Assembly (NCBI GenBank): GCA_002454505.1
Contig: DKJA01000017.1
Coordinates: 1-16,953 of the forward strand
Origin: Oxalobacteraceae bacterium UBA6704
GTDB taxonomy: Bacteria > Pseudomonadota > Gammaproteobacteria > Burkholderiales > Burkholderiaceae_D
Length of the DNA: 16,953 nt
Reading direction: 5' to 3'
Shown: piece after piece, positions 1 through 6,262 of the stretch
Position numbering within the stretch: position 1 is the stretch's first letter
How the letters are laid out: each line of letters starts with the position of its first letter
The notes under the pieces: model-generated
What the model saw: only the letters and a program-made list of their open reading frames with translations
What the model was told of the DNA's origin: nothing
The model's database searches: none
Translations under genes and position numbers: made by a program

Positions 1-264
1 TGTATTCTCGCCACCGTTCGATGTTGACCCGGCTTGCCTGCCACCCGCCACCCGCCACGCGCCACCGGCTGCCCACCCCCGCGCCCCGTCGCTACGCAAC
101 CCGGTCCTCGCCCTCCGCGCCTCGTCCTTCCTGCAAAACCGCTCTTTGCCGGCGCTGTGATGCAGCTCCCGCCGTCCAGTCGTTCCCCTGCCTTGACGCG
201 GCACACGTCCGTCGAACGGCGGCATCCTATCCTGACCGGATGGCGATCAACCGGAGGAGGGCAT
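1..264. other. Non-coding region before the hydrolase, with short heptad repeats
   Basis: No convincing gene is seen in this stretch. Positions 41-68 hold four head-to-tail 7-bp units (CCACCCG twice, then CCACGCG and CCACCGG). The open frames that run through here are proline/arginine-rich and look like products of GC-rich DNA, not protein. A TTGACG box lies at 193-198, but no -10 element sits at a proper distance, so I cannot place the promoter of the downstream gene. The left neighbour lies outside the window. Confidence 0.5.
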
Positions 265-1065
265 ATGCAAGCGAAGAATCTATACAGGATGGCCAGCATG
301 CTGCTGGCCGCGCTGGGCGTGCTGGCCGCGCTGGCCGCTCGCGCCGCCGACAGGCCGCCCATCCACACCCGGGTAGCCGTGGTGCTCGTGCACGGCGCGT
401 GGGCGGACGGCTCCAGCTGGGAAAAGGTGATTCCGCTGTTGCAGCAGCAGGGCGTCAAGGTGACGGCGGTGCAGCTGCAGCGCGCCTCGCTGGCGCAGGA
501 TGCGGCCATCGTGCGGCGCGCGGTGGCGGCGCAGCGCACGCCGGTGGTGCTGGCGGGCCATTCGTATGGCGGCGCGGTGATCACCGAGGCGGGCACGGTG
601 GACAAGGTGAAGGCGCTCGTCTATGTGGCGGCGTTCGCGCCGGGCGACGGCGAATCGATCGCCGACATCACGCGCCCTTATCCGCCCGGCCCGTGGCAGG
701 CCGGCTTCATCGTCGATGGCGCCGGCTATGTGCGGCTTGGCGAACACGTGTACTTCACGTATTTCGCACCGGACCTGCCGCCGCCCGAGCGGGCGGTGCT
801 GGCCAGCACGCAGGGGCCGGTGCTGGCGTCCGTGCTGGAAGACAAGGTGACGCGCGCCGCATGGCACGACCGCCCCGTGTTCTGGGCGCTGCCGGGCAAC
901 GACCAGATCATCCCCACGGCATTCCAGCGGCTCGAGGCAAGCCGGGTCGGTGCGCACGTCACCGAGATCCCGACCGCCAGCCATGTGCCGCTGCTGTCGC
1001 AGCCGCGCGCGGTGACGGACGTGATCCTGACCGCGATCGCTGCTGTGGACGCCGGCGAGGATTAA
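265..1065 (+). CDS. Secreted alpha/beta hydrolase (EstC / hydroxynitrile-lyase-like fold)
   Basis: The 266-residue protein starts at ATG 265, which follows a strong GGAGGAGG ribosome site; the frame stays open further upstream, but that part looks non-coding. Residues 1-28 form a signal peptide (charged start, Leu/Ala-rich core, Ala-Arg-Ala before Ala-Asp), so the enzyme is probably periplasmic or secreted. The mature part begins with a VVLVHGAW strand and oxyanion-hole segment (about 39-46). GHSYGG is the nucleophile elbow with Ser100. Asp213 (GNDQIIP) and His240 (SHVPLL) complete the likely triad. This pattern fits small esterases of the EstC/salicylate-esterase type. The fold and catalytic class are well supported, but the substrate is unknown. 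Its stop codon interlocks with that of the convergent chemoreceptor gene. Confidence 0.85.
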   Translation: MQAKNLYRMASMLLAALGVLAALAARAADRPPIHTRVAVVLVHGAWADGSSWEKVIPLLQQQGVKVTAVQLQRASLAQDAAIVRRAVAAQRTPVVLAGHSYGGAVITEAGTVDKVKALVYVAAFAPGDGESIADITRPYPPGPWQAGFIVDGAGYVRLGEHVYFTYFAPDLPPPERAVLASTQGPVLASVLEDKVTRAAWHDRPVFWALPGNDQIIPTAFQRLEASRVGAHVTEIPTASHVPLLSQPRAVTDVILTAIAAVDAGED

Positions 1066-2651
1066 CCGCGCAAAGCCAGCGAGCGGCCCGCCGACAGGCC
1101 GGCCGTCTGCTCCAGGCGGAAGATGCTGACCGTCTGCTCCAGCGTGCCGGCCTGTTCCTGCAGCGAGCCGGCGGCCGCTGCCGCTTCCTCGACCAGCGCG
1201 GCATTCTGCTGCGTCACCTGGTCCATCTGCGTGACGGCGTCGTTGATCAGGTCGATGCCCGAGCTCTGCTCCGCGCTGGCCGCCATGATCTCCGACATGA
1301 TGTCGGCCACCCGCGCCACGCTGGACACGATGTCGTCCATCGTCGTGCCGGCGCGGCCGACCAGCGACGAACCGGCATCCACATTGGCCACCGAGTTGTC
1401 GATCAGTTCCTTGATTTCCTTGGCGGCGGCGGACGAGCGCTGCGCCAGGTTGCGCACTTCCGATGCGACGACGGCAAAGCCGCGGCCCTGTTCGCCGGCA
1501 CGCGCCGCTTCCACGGCGGCATTCAGCGCCAGGATGTTGGTCTGGAACGCGATGCCGTCGATGACGGCGATGATGTCCACGATCTTCTTCGACGACTCGG
1601 TGATGGCGCCCATCGTGTCGACCACCTGCGCGACGATCTGGCCGCCCTGCTGCGCCACCGACGAAGCGGAGGTCACCATGGCATTGGCCTGGCGTGCATT
1701 GTCGGCATTCTGGCGCACGGTGGCGGTCAGTTCTTCCAGCGACGATGCCGTCTCTTCCAGGCTGGCTGCCTGCTGTTCGGTGCGGCGCGACAGGTCCATA
1801 TTGCCGTCGGCGATTTCCGCGCTGGCCACGGCGATCGAGCTGCTGCCTTCGCGCACGGTGCGCACGGTGGCGGACAACTGCTGCTGCATATTGTCCAGGC
1901 CCTGCATCAGCTTGCCCATTTCATCGTGGCGGCTGGTGTCCACGCGCTGCGACAGGTCGCCGGCGGCCATCGCTTCGAACTGGCCCAGTGCCGCATTGAG
2001 CGGCTGCATGATGGCGCGCAACAGCGTGAACGATGCGATGACGATCAGCGCGATGCCGGCCACGATGGCGCCGATCGACAGTGTCATGATGCGGTTGAAC
2101 AGCTGCTGGCTCTCGTGGTACTTGGTTTCGGCGGACTTGAACTGGTAGTTTTCCAGCTTGTCGGAAGCGTCGCTGAAGACATTGAACAGCTTCGTCATGT
2201 CCTTCATCGCCAGCGTGTCGATGCGGGCGGCATCGCTGGCCAGCAGGGCCTTGGCCATTTCGCGCAGGCCGTTGTCGATCATGCCCTTGCGCGCCGCATC
2301 CAGCTCGTCGGACAGCGCTTTTTCCTCGGCGTTCTGCGGCAGCTTCAGGTAACTCTGCCAGTACTCGTCCGACTTGGTGATGAAGCCATCGGCGCGCTGC
2401 ACCAGCGCCGGCACGTCGGGTGCGTCAGGGTGGAAGATGGCACGGTCCTGCGCAAAGCGGGCGCGGCTGATGTAGTTCTTGTTCTGCGCCAGCGCGATCG
2501 ACGATGCCAGCTGGTTGGTGTACGTGTCTTCCAGCGTGGTATTGACGGAGCGGATGCCCCAGATGCCCATCAGGCCGATGGTCAGGATGATGAAGCCCAG
2601 GACCGTCATCGTGGCGACAAGGCGGGTGCGGATGGTTAAACGGTTCAGCAT
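1062..2651 (-). CDS. Methyl-accepting chemotaxis protein (Tar-like sensor, HAMP, MCP signalling domain)
   Basis: A 529-residue inner-membrane chemoreceptor, started at the ATG whose complement is 2649-2651 because MLNRLTIRTRL is a typical receptor beginning; the longer open frame upstream is not protein-like. Transmembrane helix 1 is about residues 11-31, a four-helix-bundle periplasmic sensor about 35-187, transmembrane helix 2 about 189-211 and HAMP about 212-265. The rest is a long coiled-coil signalling domain. Its hairpin tip, about 385-408 (GEQGRGFAVVASEVRNLAQR), binds CheA and CheW in this family. Flanking helices carry Glu/Gln/Ala-rich methylation-type heptads (for example ASLEETASSLEEL, 296-308). 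The protein ends in SLALRG and lacks the NWETF-like pentapeptide that tethers CheR in some receptors. The ligand cannot be read from sequence. No che genes are adjacent, so it is an orphan receptor. Confidence 0.93.
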   Translation of the reverse strand: MLNRLTIRTRLVATMTVLGFIILTIGLMGIWGIRSVNTTLEDTYTNQLASSIALAQNKNYISRARFAQDRAIFHPDAPDVPALVQRADGFITKSDEYWQSYLKLPQNAEEKALSDELDAARKGMIDNGLREMAKALLASDAARIDTLAMKDMTKLFNVFSDASDKLENYQFKSAETKYHESQQLFNRIMTLSIGAIVAGIALIVIASFTLLRAIMQPLNAALGQFEAMAAGDLSQRVDTSRHDEMGKLMQGLDNMQQQLSATVRTVREGSSSIAVASAEIADGNMDLSRRTEQQAASLEETASSLEELTATVRQNADNARQANAMVTSASSVAQQGGQIVAQVVDTMGAITESSKKIVDIIAVIDGIAFQTNILALNAAVEAARAGEQGRGFAVVASEVRNLAQRSSAAAKEIKELIDNSVANVDAGSSLVGRAGTTMDDIVSSVARVADIMSEIMAASAEQSSGIDLINDAVTQMDQVTQQNAALVEEAAAAAGSLQEQAGTLEQTVSIFRLEQTAGLSAGRSLALRG

Positions 2652-2706
2652 GATGGTTCCGTCGTAAGCAGACCCGGAGAGTCCAGGCCCTGATGCGTAA
2701 TTGAGC

Positions 2707-2724
2707 GTCATGCAGCGGCATGAC
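2707..2724. repeat. Perfect 7-bp inverted repeat in the leader of the chemoreceptor gene
   Basis: GTCATGC, a 4-base loop and GCATGAC lie 56-73 bases upstream of the chemoreceptor start, in the 248-bp gap between it and the cytochrome/PQQ gene. No T-run follows on either strand, so it is not a standard terminator. It could be an operator or a leader hairpin; function unknown. Confidence 0.4.
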
Positions 2725-2763
2725 GGGCGAATTGCGCAGGGGCGTGGCGCGGGTGCAGACGGC

Positions 2764-2782
2764 GTCCCGCACGGGGCGGGAC
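2764..2782. repeat. GC-rich hairpin between the PQQ dehydrogenase and chemoreceptor genes
   Basis: GTCCCGC and GCGGGAC are perfect 7-bp arms around a 5-base loop. The hairpin sits about 120 bases past the end of the minus-strand PQQ gene and about 110 bases before the chemoreceptor start. It lacks a T-tract, so it may stabilise an mRNA end or act in rho-dependent termination. That role is only a guess. Confidence 0.35.
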
Positions 2783-2899
2783 GGGGAAGCGGGCTGGGAG
2801 TTGGGGCCGCAGCTTTTTCCGAAAGCGTAGGCCCCGACAGTAACATGGATATTAATGCAGTGCAACAATCGGCTGGTTTGTGTTGCGCCGCGGGTTCAC

Positions 2900-4273
2900 C
2901 TATTTCCCCGTGTAGGTCACGCGGTAGATCCGCCCGGCATGATCGTCCGAAACGAGCAGCGCGCCGTCGGCCGTCACGGCGATGTCCACCGGCCGGCCGC
3001 TCACGTCGTCGCCCTGCAGGAAGCCATCGATGAAGGTGGTCGTCGTTACTTCCTGGTTGCCCTGCAGCGTGACGAGGCTGACCTTGTAACCGATCTTCTG
3101 CGTGCGGTTCCACGAGCCGTGCTCGGCCACGAATACCTGGTTGCGGTACTGCGACGGGAACTGCGTGCCCGTGTAGAACGCGAGGCCGAGCGGCGCCACG
3201 TGCGGGCCCAGCTTGGCCACCGGCGGCGTGAATTCCGCGCACGTGCGGCCGGCGGCGAATTTCGGGTCGGCGATCACGCCGCCGTGACAGTAAGGGAAGC
3301 CGAAGTGCATGCCTGCTTTCGGCGCCACGTTCAATTCGCACGACGGCGTGTTGTCGCCCATTTCGTCCGGGCCGTTATCGGTGAACCACAGCTGCTTCGT
3401 CTGCGGGTGGAAGGCAAAGCCCACCGTGTTGCGGATGCCGCCGGCGAACATCTCCCAGCCGGAACCGTCCGGGTTCATCCGGTAGATTTTCGAGTAGACG
3501 TCCGCTTCCTTGTTGCAGGTGTTGCAGGGCGAGCCCACCGGGATGTACAGCTTGCCGTCCGGGCCCGCCTTGATCACTTTTTCGCCATGCCATTTGTCGT
3601 CCGGCAGGTCGGCTTTCACCACTTTGTAAGCGGGCTTGCTCGCGTAGCTCTTGTCAATGCCGTCGAAGCGGATCACGCGGCCGATCTCGGCCACGTACAG
3701 CGCGCCGTTCAGCAGCGTCACGCCGATCGGGTTGTTCAGCCCTTCGGCGATGGTGACCACCCGGTCGGCCTTGCCGTCCTTGTTGTCGTCGACCACGGCG
3801 TACACCTTGCCGGCCTTGCGCGAGCCGACATAGACGATGCCGCTGTCCGACACCGCCATCGAACGGGCCGTCGTCACGCCTTCGGCATAGACGGCGATCG
3901 AGAAGCCTTTCGGCAGCGTCAGGCGGGCCAGGCCGTCGTCCGCTTTTGCCGCCGCGGCAGGTTTGGCCGCCGGGCCTTTGCGGCCACCCGGTGCGACATA
4001 GGCGGCCAGCGCGGCGATCTGCGCCTTGTCCAGCGTGGGCGACCAGCCGGGCATGCCCTTGTCCGGCAGGCCCTTGGCGATGATGTTCGTCAGGTTGGCC
4101 GGCGTGGGCTGGCCGTGCACCCACTGGCTGTCCGCCAGGCTGGGCGCCGTCGCGCCTTCCAGCTGCACGCCGTGGCACTGCGCGCAGTGGTTCTGGTACA
4201 GGCGGGCGGCGTCGACGGCGGGCGCGGCATGCACTGCGGTGCTCAGGGCGAGGAGGGACAGGGCTAGCTTCAT
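2900..4273 (-). CDS. Cytochrome c / PQQ-dependent sugar (sorbosone-type) dehydrogenase fusion
   Basis: The 457-residue protein starts at the ATG read from 4273 on the minus strand, six bases after a GGAG ribosome site. Residues 1-17 form a signal peptide (ending VHAAPA), so it acts in the periplasm. A class I cytochrome c domain covers about 20-95, with heme motif CAQCH (30-34) and a likely axial Met74 in KGMPGW. An Ala/Lys/Pro linker (about 97-112) leads to a six-bladed beta-propeller of the L-sorbosone/glucose dehydrogenase type (about 116-455). The propeller carries GGIRNTVGF, whose Arg281-Asn282 resemble PQQ-contacting residues of soluble glucose dehydrogenase. It also has an EF-hand-like loop DDNKDGKAD (162-170) and the ending SDDHAGRIYRV. 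Inference: it oxidises a sugar or aldose-like compound and passes electrons to its own heme and then the respiratory chain. The true substrate is unknown. No pqq biosynthesis gene is in view. Confidence 0.88.
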   Translation of the reverse strand: MKLALSLLALSTAVHAAPAVDAARLYQNHCAQCHGVQLEGATAPSLADSQWVHGQPTPANLTNIIAKGLPDKGMPGWSPTLDKAQIAALAAYVAPGGRKGPAAKPAAAAKADDGLARLTLPKGFSIAVYAEGVTTARSMAVSDSGIVYVGSRKAGKVYAVVDDNKDGKADRVVTIAEGLNNPIGVTLLNGALYVAEIGRVIRFDGIDKSYASKPAYKVVKADLPDDKWHGEKVIKAGPDGKLYIPVGSPCNTCNKEADVYSKIYRMNPDGSGWEMFAGGIRNTVGFAFHPQTKQLWFTDNGPDEMGDNTPSCELNVAPKAGMHFGFPYCHGGVIADPKFAAGRTCAEFTPPVAKLGPHVAPLGLAFYTGTQFPSQYRNQVFVAEHGSWNRTQKIGYKVSLVTLQGNQEVTTTTFIDGFLQGDDVSGRPVDIAVTADGALLVSDDHAGRIYRVTYTGK

Positions 4274-4299
4274 CGATGGCTCCATGGGGGAAATGGCGC

Positions 4300-4431
4300 C
4301 ATCATAAGGCAAGCCGGGTTCGCCTCAAGCACGGCTTGTCGGGCGCCCATGCGGGGATTTCGCCGCCTGGGGCCCGATTCTTGCATTTCGTCGCAATCGG
4401 CGGCGGGCAGGCGAGGGTGCCCCTTATGATG
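4300..4431. repeat. 10-bp inverted repeat in the divergent promoter region
   Basis: CATCATAAGG at 4300-4309 is repeated as its exact reverse complement CCTTATGATG at 4422-4431. The left copy contains the likely -10 box (TATGAT) of the minus-strand PQQ dehydrogenase gene. The right copy puts the same TATGAT in plus orientation, about 100 bases before the GIN-domain gene. It may be a shared regulator site or a chance match. Confidence 0.35.
4301..4328 (-). promoter_or_regulatory. Candidate sigma70 promoter of the PQQ dehydrogenase gene
   Basis: Read on the minus strand, TTGAGG (4328-4323) is followed after 16 bases by TATGAT (4306-4301), matching consensus at 4 and 5 of 6 positions. Transcription would start near 4294, giving a leader of about 20 bases that contains the GGAG ribosome site. 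No operator was identified apart from the inverted repeat that overlaps the -10 box. Confidence 0.45.
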
Positions 4432-4472
4432 CAAGATCGACGCCCGCTCGCCCGGCGCGGTGGCCGCCATCG

Positions 4473-4501
4473 TTGCCGCCGCTGTTGGCAAACTGTACAG
4501 T
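4473..4501 (+). promoter_or_regulatory. Candidate sigma70 promoter of the GIN-domain gene
   Basis: TTGCCG (4473-4478), a 17-base spacer and TACAGT (4496-4501) each match consensus at 4 of 6 positions with ideal spacing. The predicted start near 4508 leaves a leader of about 22 bases carrying AAGGA just before ATG 4531. The match is moderate, so an alternative promoter is possible. Confidence 0.35.
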
Positions 4502-4530
4502 GAGCGCATGATTCTGCACCAAGGACAACC

Positions 4531-5289
4531 ATGAAGAAACCATTTCCCTTTGCCTGCCTGATTACTACACTGTGGCTGATGGCGGGTGCCGTACTGGCCG
4601 ACGATGCCAGCCAGACACCCGCGATCGATGCCCGCGTGGTACGGGTCCGGCTGGACGGCATCATCGACCTGAGGGTCAGGCAGGGTGCCATGCCGTCGCT
4701 GCGCATCTTCGGCGACGGGCGTTACCTCGGGCAGGTGACGGCGGTGCAGACGGGCGATACGCTCGAGCTGGACAGCAGCGGCCACGGCGTCAAGCTCGGC
4801 CGCGCGGCAATGCGGGCCGACCTGGTGCTGCCGAACCTGCGCGAAGTGGTGTCCGAAGGCATGGGCACCACGGAAATCACGGGCTTTTCCGGCGACGCGC
4901 TCGACATCACGCTCGATGGCGCCGGCAGCATGAAGATCGTCAGCGATTACAAGCGGCTGCGGGCCAACCTGGGCGGCGCCGGCAGCATGCACCTGTGGGT
5001 GACGGACAACGACAGCGTCGACCTCGACCTGGGCGGCGCCGGCTATGTGACGATCGGCGGCCGCAGCAAGCTGCTGCGCGCGTCGCTGAACGGGCTGGGC
5101 GGGCTGAACGCACAACAGTTCCAGGCCGACTCGGTGGACATCGACCTGTCCGGCCTCGGCAATGCCACGGTGAATGCGCGCACCAATGCCAACCTGAACC
5201 TGTCCGGACTGGGCTCGGTCACGGTGTACGGCAAGCCGCTGAACCGCAACGTCAGCGTGGACGGGCTGGGCAAGGTGAGCTGGAAGTAA
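4531..5289 (+). CDS. Secreted GIN-domain (DUF2807) beta-helix protein
   Basis: A 252-residue protein started at ATG 4531 after an AAGGA ribosome site. Residues 1-23 are a signal peptide (VLA before DD). The rest is built of short beta-strand repeats with a recurring Gly-x-Gly turn. The turns run GMG 110-112, GAG 130-132, GAG 149-151, GAG 169-171, GLG 188-190, GLG 208-210, GLG 226-228 and GLG 245-247, each followed by an alternating hydrophobic strand such as SVTVYG. This pattern is typical of the head GIN domain / DUF2807 family, a right-handed beta-helix found in exported proteins of mostly unknown role. There is no lipobox or membrane anchor, so it is probably periplasmic or surface-exposed. 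The Sel1-repeat gene follows after 83 bases on the same strand. Molecular function is unknown. Confidence 0.8.
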   Translation: MKKPFPFACLITTLWLMAGAVLADDASQTPAIDARVVRVRLDGIIDLRVRQGAMPSLRIFGDGRYLGQVTAVQTGDTLELDSSGHGVKLGRAAMRADLVLPNLREVVSEGMGTTEITGFSGDALDITLDGAGSMKIVSDYKRLRANLGGAGSMHLWVTDNDSVDLDLGGAGYVTIGGRSKLLRASLNGLGGLNAQQFQADSVDIDLSGLGNATVNARTNANLNLSGLGSVTVYGKPLNRNVSVDGLGKVSWK

Positions 5290-5372
5290 GGCCCGGCGCG
5301 CGACCCTTTTGAGCCGGGGCCGGGAACGGTCCCGATGAGACGGAAATAAGCACAAGAACGAATCCAACTCGC

Positions 5373-5990
5373 ATGAAAAAACTAGGACGACTGATAATCG
5401 CGATCGGCATCGCACTGGCCATGCACGGCAGCGCGAATGCCGGCTTCGCCGAAGGCGCCACCGCCTACAACAACCGCAATTACGCACTGGCCTACAAGGA
5501 AATCGTGCCGCTTGCCCGGGCCGGCAATCCGGAGGCGGAACACCTGCTGGGCCTGATGTACTACATGGGCCGCGGCGTACAGCAGGACTACAAGCAGGCG
5601 CTGATGTGGCACCGCCGCGCCGCCACGCAGGGCAAGGCCGACGCGCAATACGTCGTCGGCGCGATGTATTACACCGGCAATGCCGTGATCCAGGACCACA
5701 AACAGGCCGTGACGTGGTTCCGCAAGGCGGCGGAGCAGGGCCACGCCGATGCGCAGCAGGTGCTGGGCCTGATGTACCGCTACCACATCGGCGGCATGCC
5801 GCAGGACGACGTGATCGCCTACATGCTGTGGAACCTGGCGGCCGCCGGCGGCAACGCCAACGCCGTCGAACAGCGCGCCGCCATCGCCAAGAAGATGACG
5901 CCCGAGCAGGTGGAAGAGGGCCAGGCGCTGTCCGCCGCCTGGAAACCCGGCAAGGCGCTGCCGCGCACATCGCGTACCGGCGGCGGGTAA
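5373..5990 (+). CDS. Secreted Sel1-repeat (SLR) protein
   Basis: A 205-residue protein. ATG 5373 is chosen because it gives a clean signal peptide (MKKLGRLIIAIGIALAM, cut after SANA at 23), although the ribosome site is weak. The mature part has a degenerate first helix pair (about 25-52) and then three Sel1-like repeats at about 53-88, 89-124 and 125-161. Each has the pattern A-x-x-x-L/V-G-x-M-Y ... A-x-x-W-x-x-x-A-A-x-x-G. A charged tail follows from 162, containing KKMTPEQVEEGQ. Such repeats form alpha-solenoids that bind other proteins, and many are periplasmic or envelope-stress related. The partner is unknown. It may be co-transcribed with the GIN-domain gene, since no clear promoter or terminator separates them. 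The last residues (RTSRTGGG) run straight into the repeat cluster. Confidence 0.85.
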   Translation: MKKLGRLIIAIGIALAMHGSANAGFAEGATAYNNRNYALAYKEIVPLARAGNPEAEHLLGLMYYMGRGVQQDYKQALMWHRRAATQGKADAQYVVGAMYYTGNAVIQDHKQAVTWFRKAAEQGHADAQQVLGLMYRYHIGGMPQDDVIAYMLWNLAAAGGNANAVEQRAAIAKKMTPEQVEEGQALSAAWKPGKALPRTSRTGGG

Positions 5991-6026
5991 GGCCGGTGAC
6001 TGGCCCCACAGGTAGCCGAGGTAGCC

Positions 6027-6062
6027 GGCTTCACAGGTGACTGGCTTCACAGGTGACTGGCT
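6027..6062 (+). repeat. Tandem 16-bp repeat
   Basis: The 16-bp unit GGCTTCACAGGTGACT occurs twice without change (6027-6042, 6043-6058), followed by the first four bases of a third copy (6059-6062). A looser related copy, GGCCCCACAGGTAGC, starts at 6002. Perfect identity suggests recent slippage or unequal exchange within the larger repeat cluster. Confidence 0.8.
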
Positions 6063-6106
6063 CCTTTTTTTGGGATGATGTTTCCCAAAAAATGGTGCCT
6101 GTCACC
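6052..6106. repeat. 24-bp imperfect palindrome with three T-T mismatches
   Basis: Left arm 6052-6075 and right arm 6083-6106 flank a 7-base loop. The inner ten pairs (TTTTTTGGGA with TCCCAAAAAA) are perfect. The outer 14 positions pair except at three places, 6058/6100, 6062/6096 and 6065/6093, where both arms carry T. The structure begins about 60 bases after the Sel1-repeat stop and could form a long hairpin in RNA or single-stranded DNA. It is followed by GGTTTTC, a poor T-tract, so termination is possible but not clear. Confidence 0.75.
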
Positions 6107-6231
6107 GGTTTTCTGCCCAAAGTTTCTCCAAAAATGGTCGGTCCGCCGCAGCGGCCTGTCACCGGTTTTTGTCACCGCTTCCTCAGAAATGTCCAAAACC
6201 GGAGCCTGTCACCGTTTTCCCCCACCTGCGC

Positions 6232-6237
6232 TAGAAT
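6232..6237 (+). promoter_or_regulatory. Candidate -10 box of the quinone oxidoreductase gene
   Basis: TAGAAT matches the -10 consensus at 5 of 6 positions and lies 25 bases before ATG 6263, giving a short leader with the GAGGA ribosome site (6253-6257). No good -35 box lies 16-18 bases upstream. That place is occupied by the third repeat copy (6204-6218), so the repeat may form part of the promoter or an activator may be needed. Confidence 0.35.
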
Positions 6238-6262
6238 CGTCCTTTTCCCAACGAGGACCCCC

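Larger units (their letters stand above)
5995..6218. repeat. Cluster of GGTGAC / GTCACC repeats (REP-like intergenic element)
   Basis: The intergenic gap 5991-6262 is mostly filled by one repeat family. GGTGACTGGC occurs at 5995-6004, 6036-6045 and 6052-6061. In the opposite sense, GCCTGTCACCGGTTTT occurs at 6097-6112 and 6154-6169, with a one-base-shorter copy at 6204-6218, and an extra GTCACCG at 6171-6177. That makes seven GGTGAC/GTCACC hexamers in about 220 bases. Upstream of the right-hand copies are CCAAAAA-TGGT or CCAAAACCGG blocks, so the units are larger than the core and about 50-57 bases apart. CCGGTTTT 6162-6169 also pairs with AAAACCGG 6195-6202. An open frame crosses the cluster but is not protein-like. 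It resembles dispersed palindromic elements; the family and function are not established here. Confidence 0.7.

Noticed and set aside
41..68. Short CCACCCG repeats as a possible CRISPR or regulatory array.
   Set aside because: The units are only 7 bases, adjacent without spacers and GC-biased; simple slippage explains them.
21..2639. An 872-codon plus-strand open frame crossing the hydrolase and chemoreceptor genes.
   Set aside because: It overlaps two well-supported genes in other frames and its product is low-complexity Arg/Gly/Ala and Asp/His-rich sequence with no recognisable domain.
2866..2873. GCCGATTG on the minus strand ahead of the chemoreceptor gene, similar to the -10 half of a flagellar sigma28 promoter.
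   Set aside because: No TAAA-type -35 element lies at the needed distance upstream, and two of eight -10 bases differ.
6053..6262. A 70-residue N-terminal extension of the quinone oxidoreductase.
   Set aside because: It is a translation of the repeat cluster, while ATG 6263 has a good ribosome site and starts the normal family sequence.
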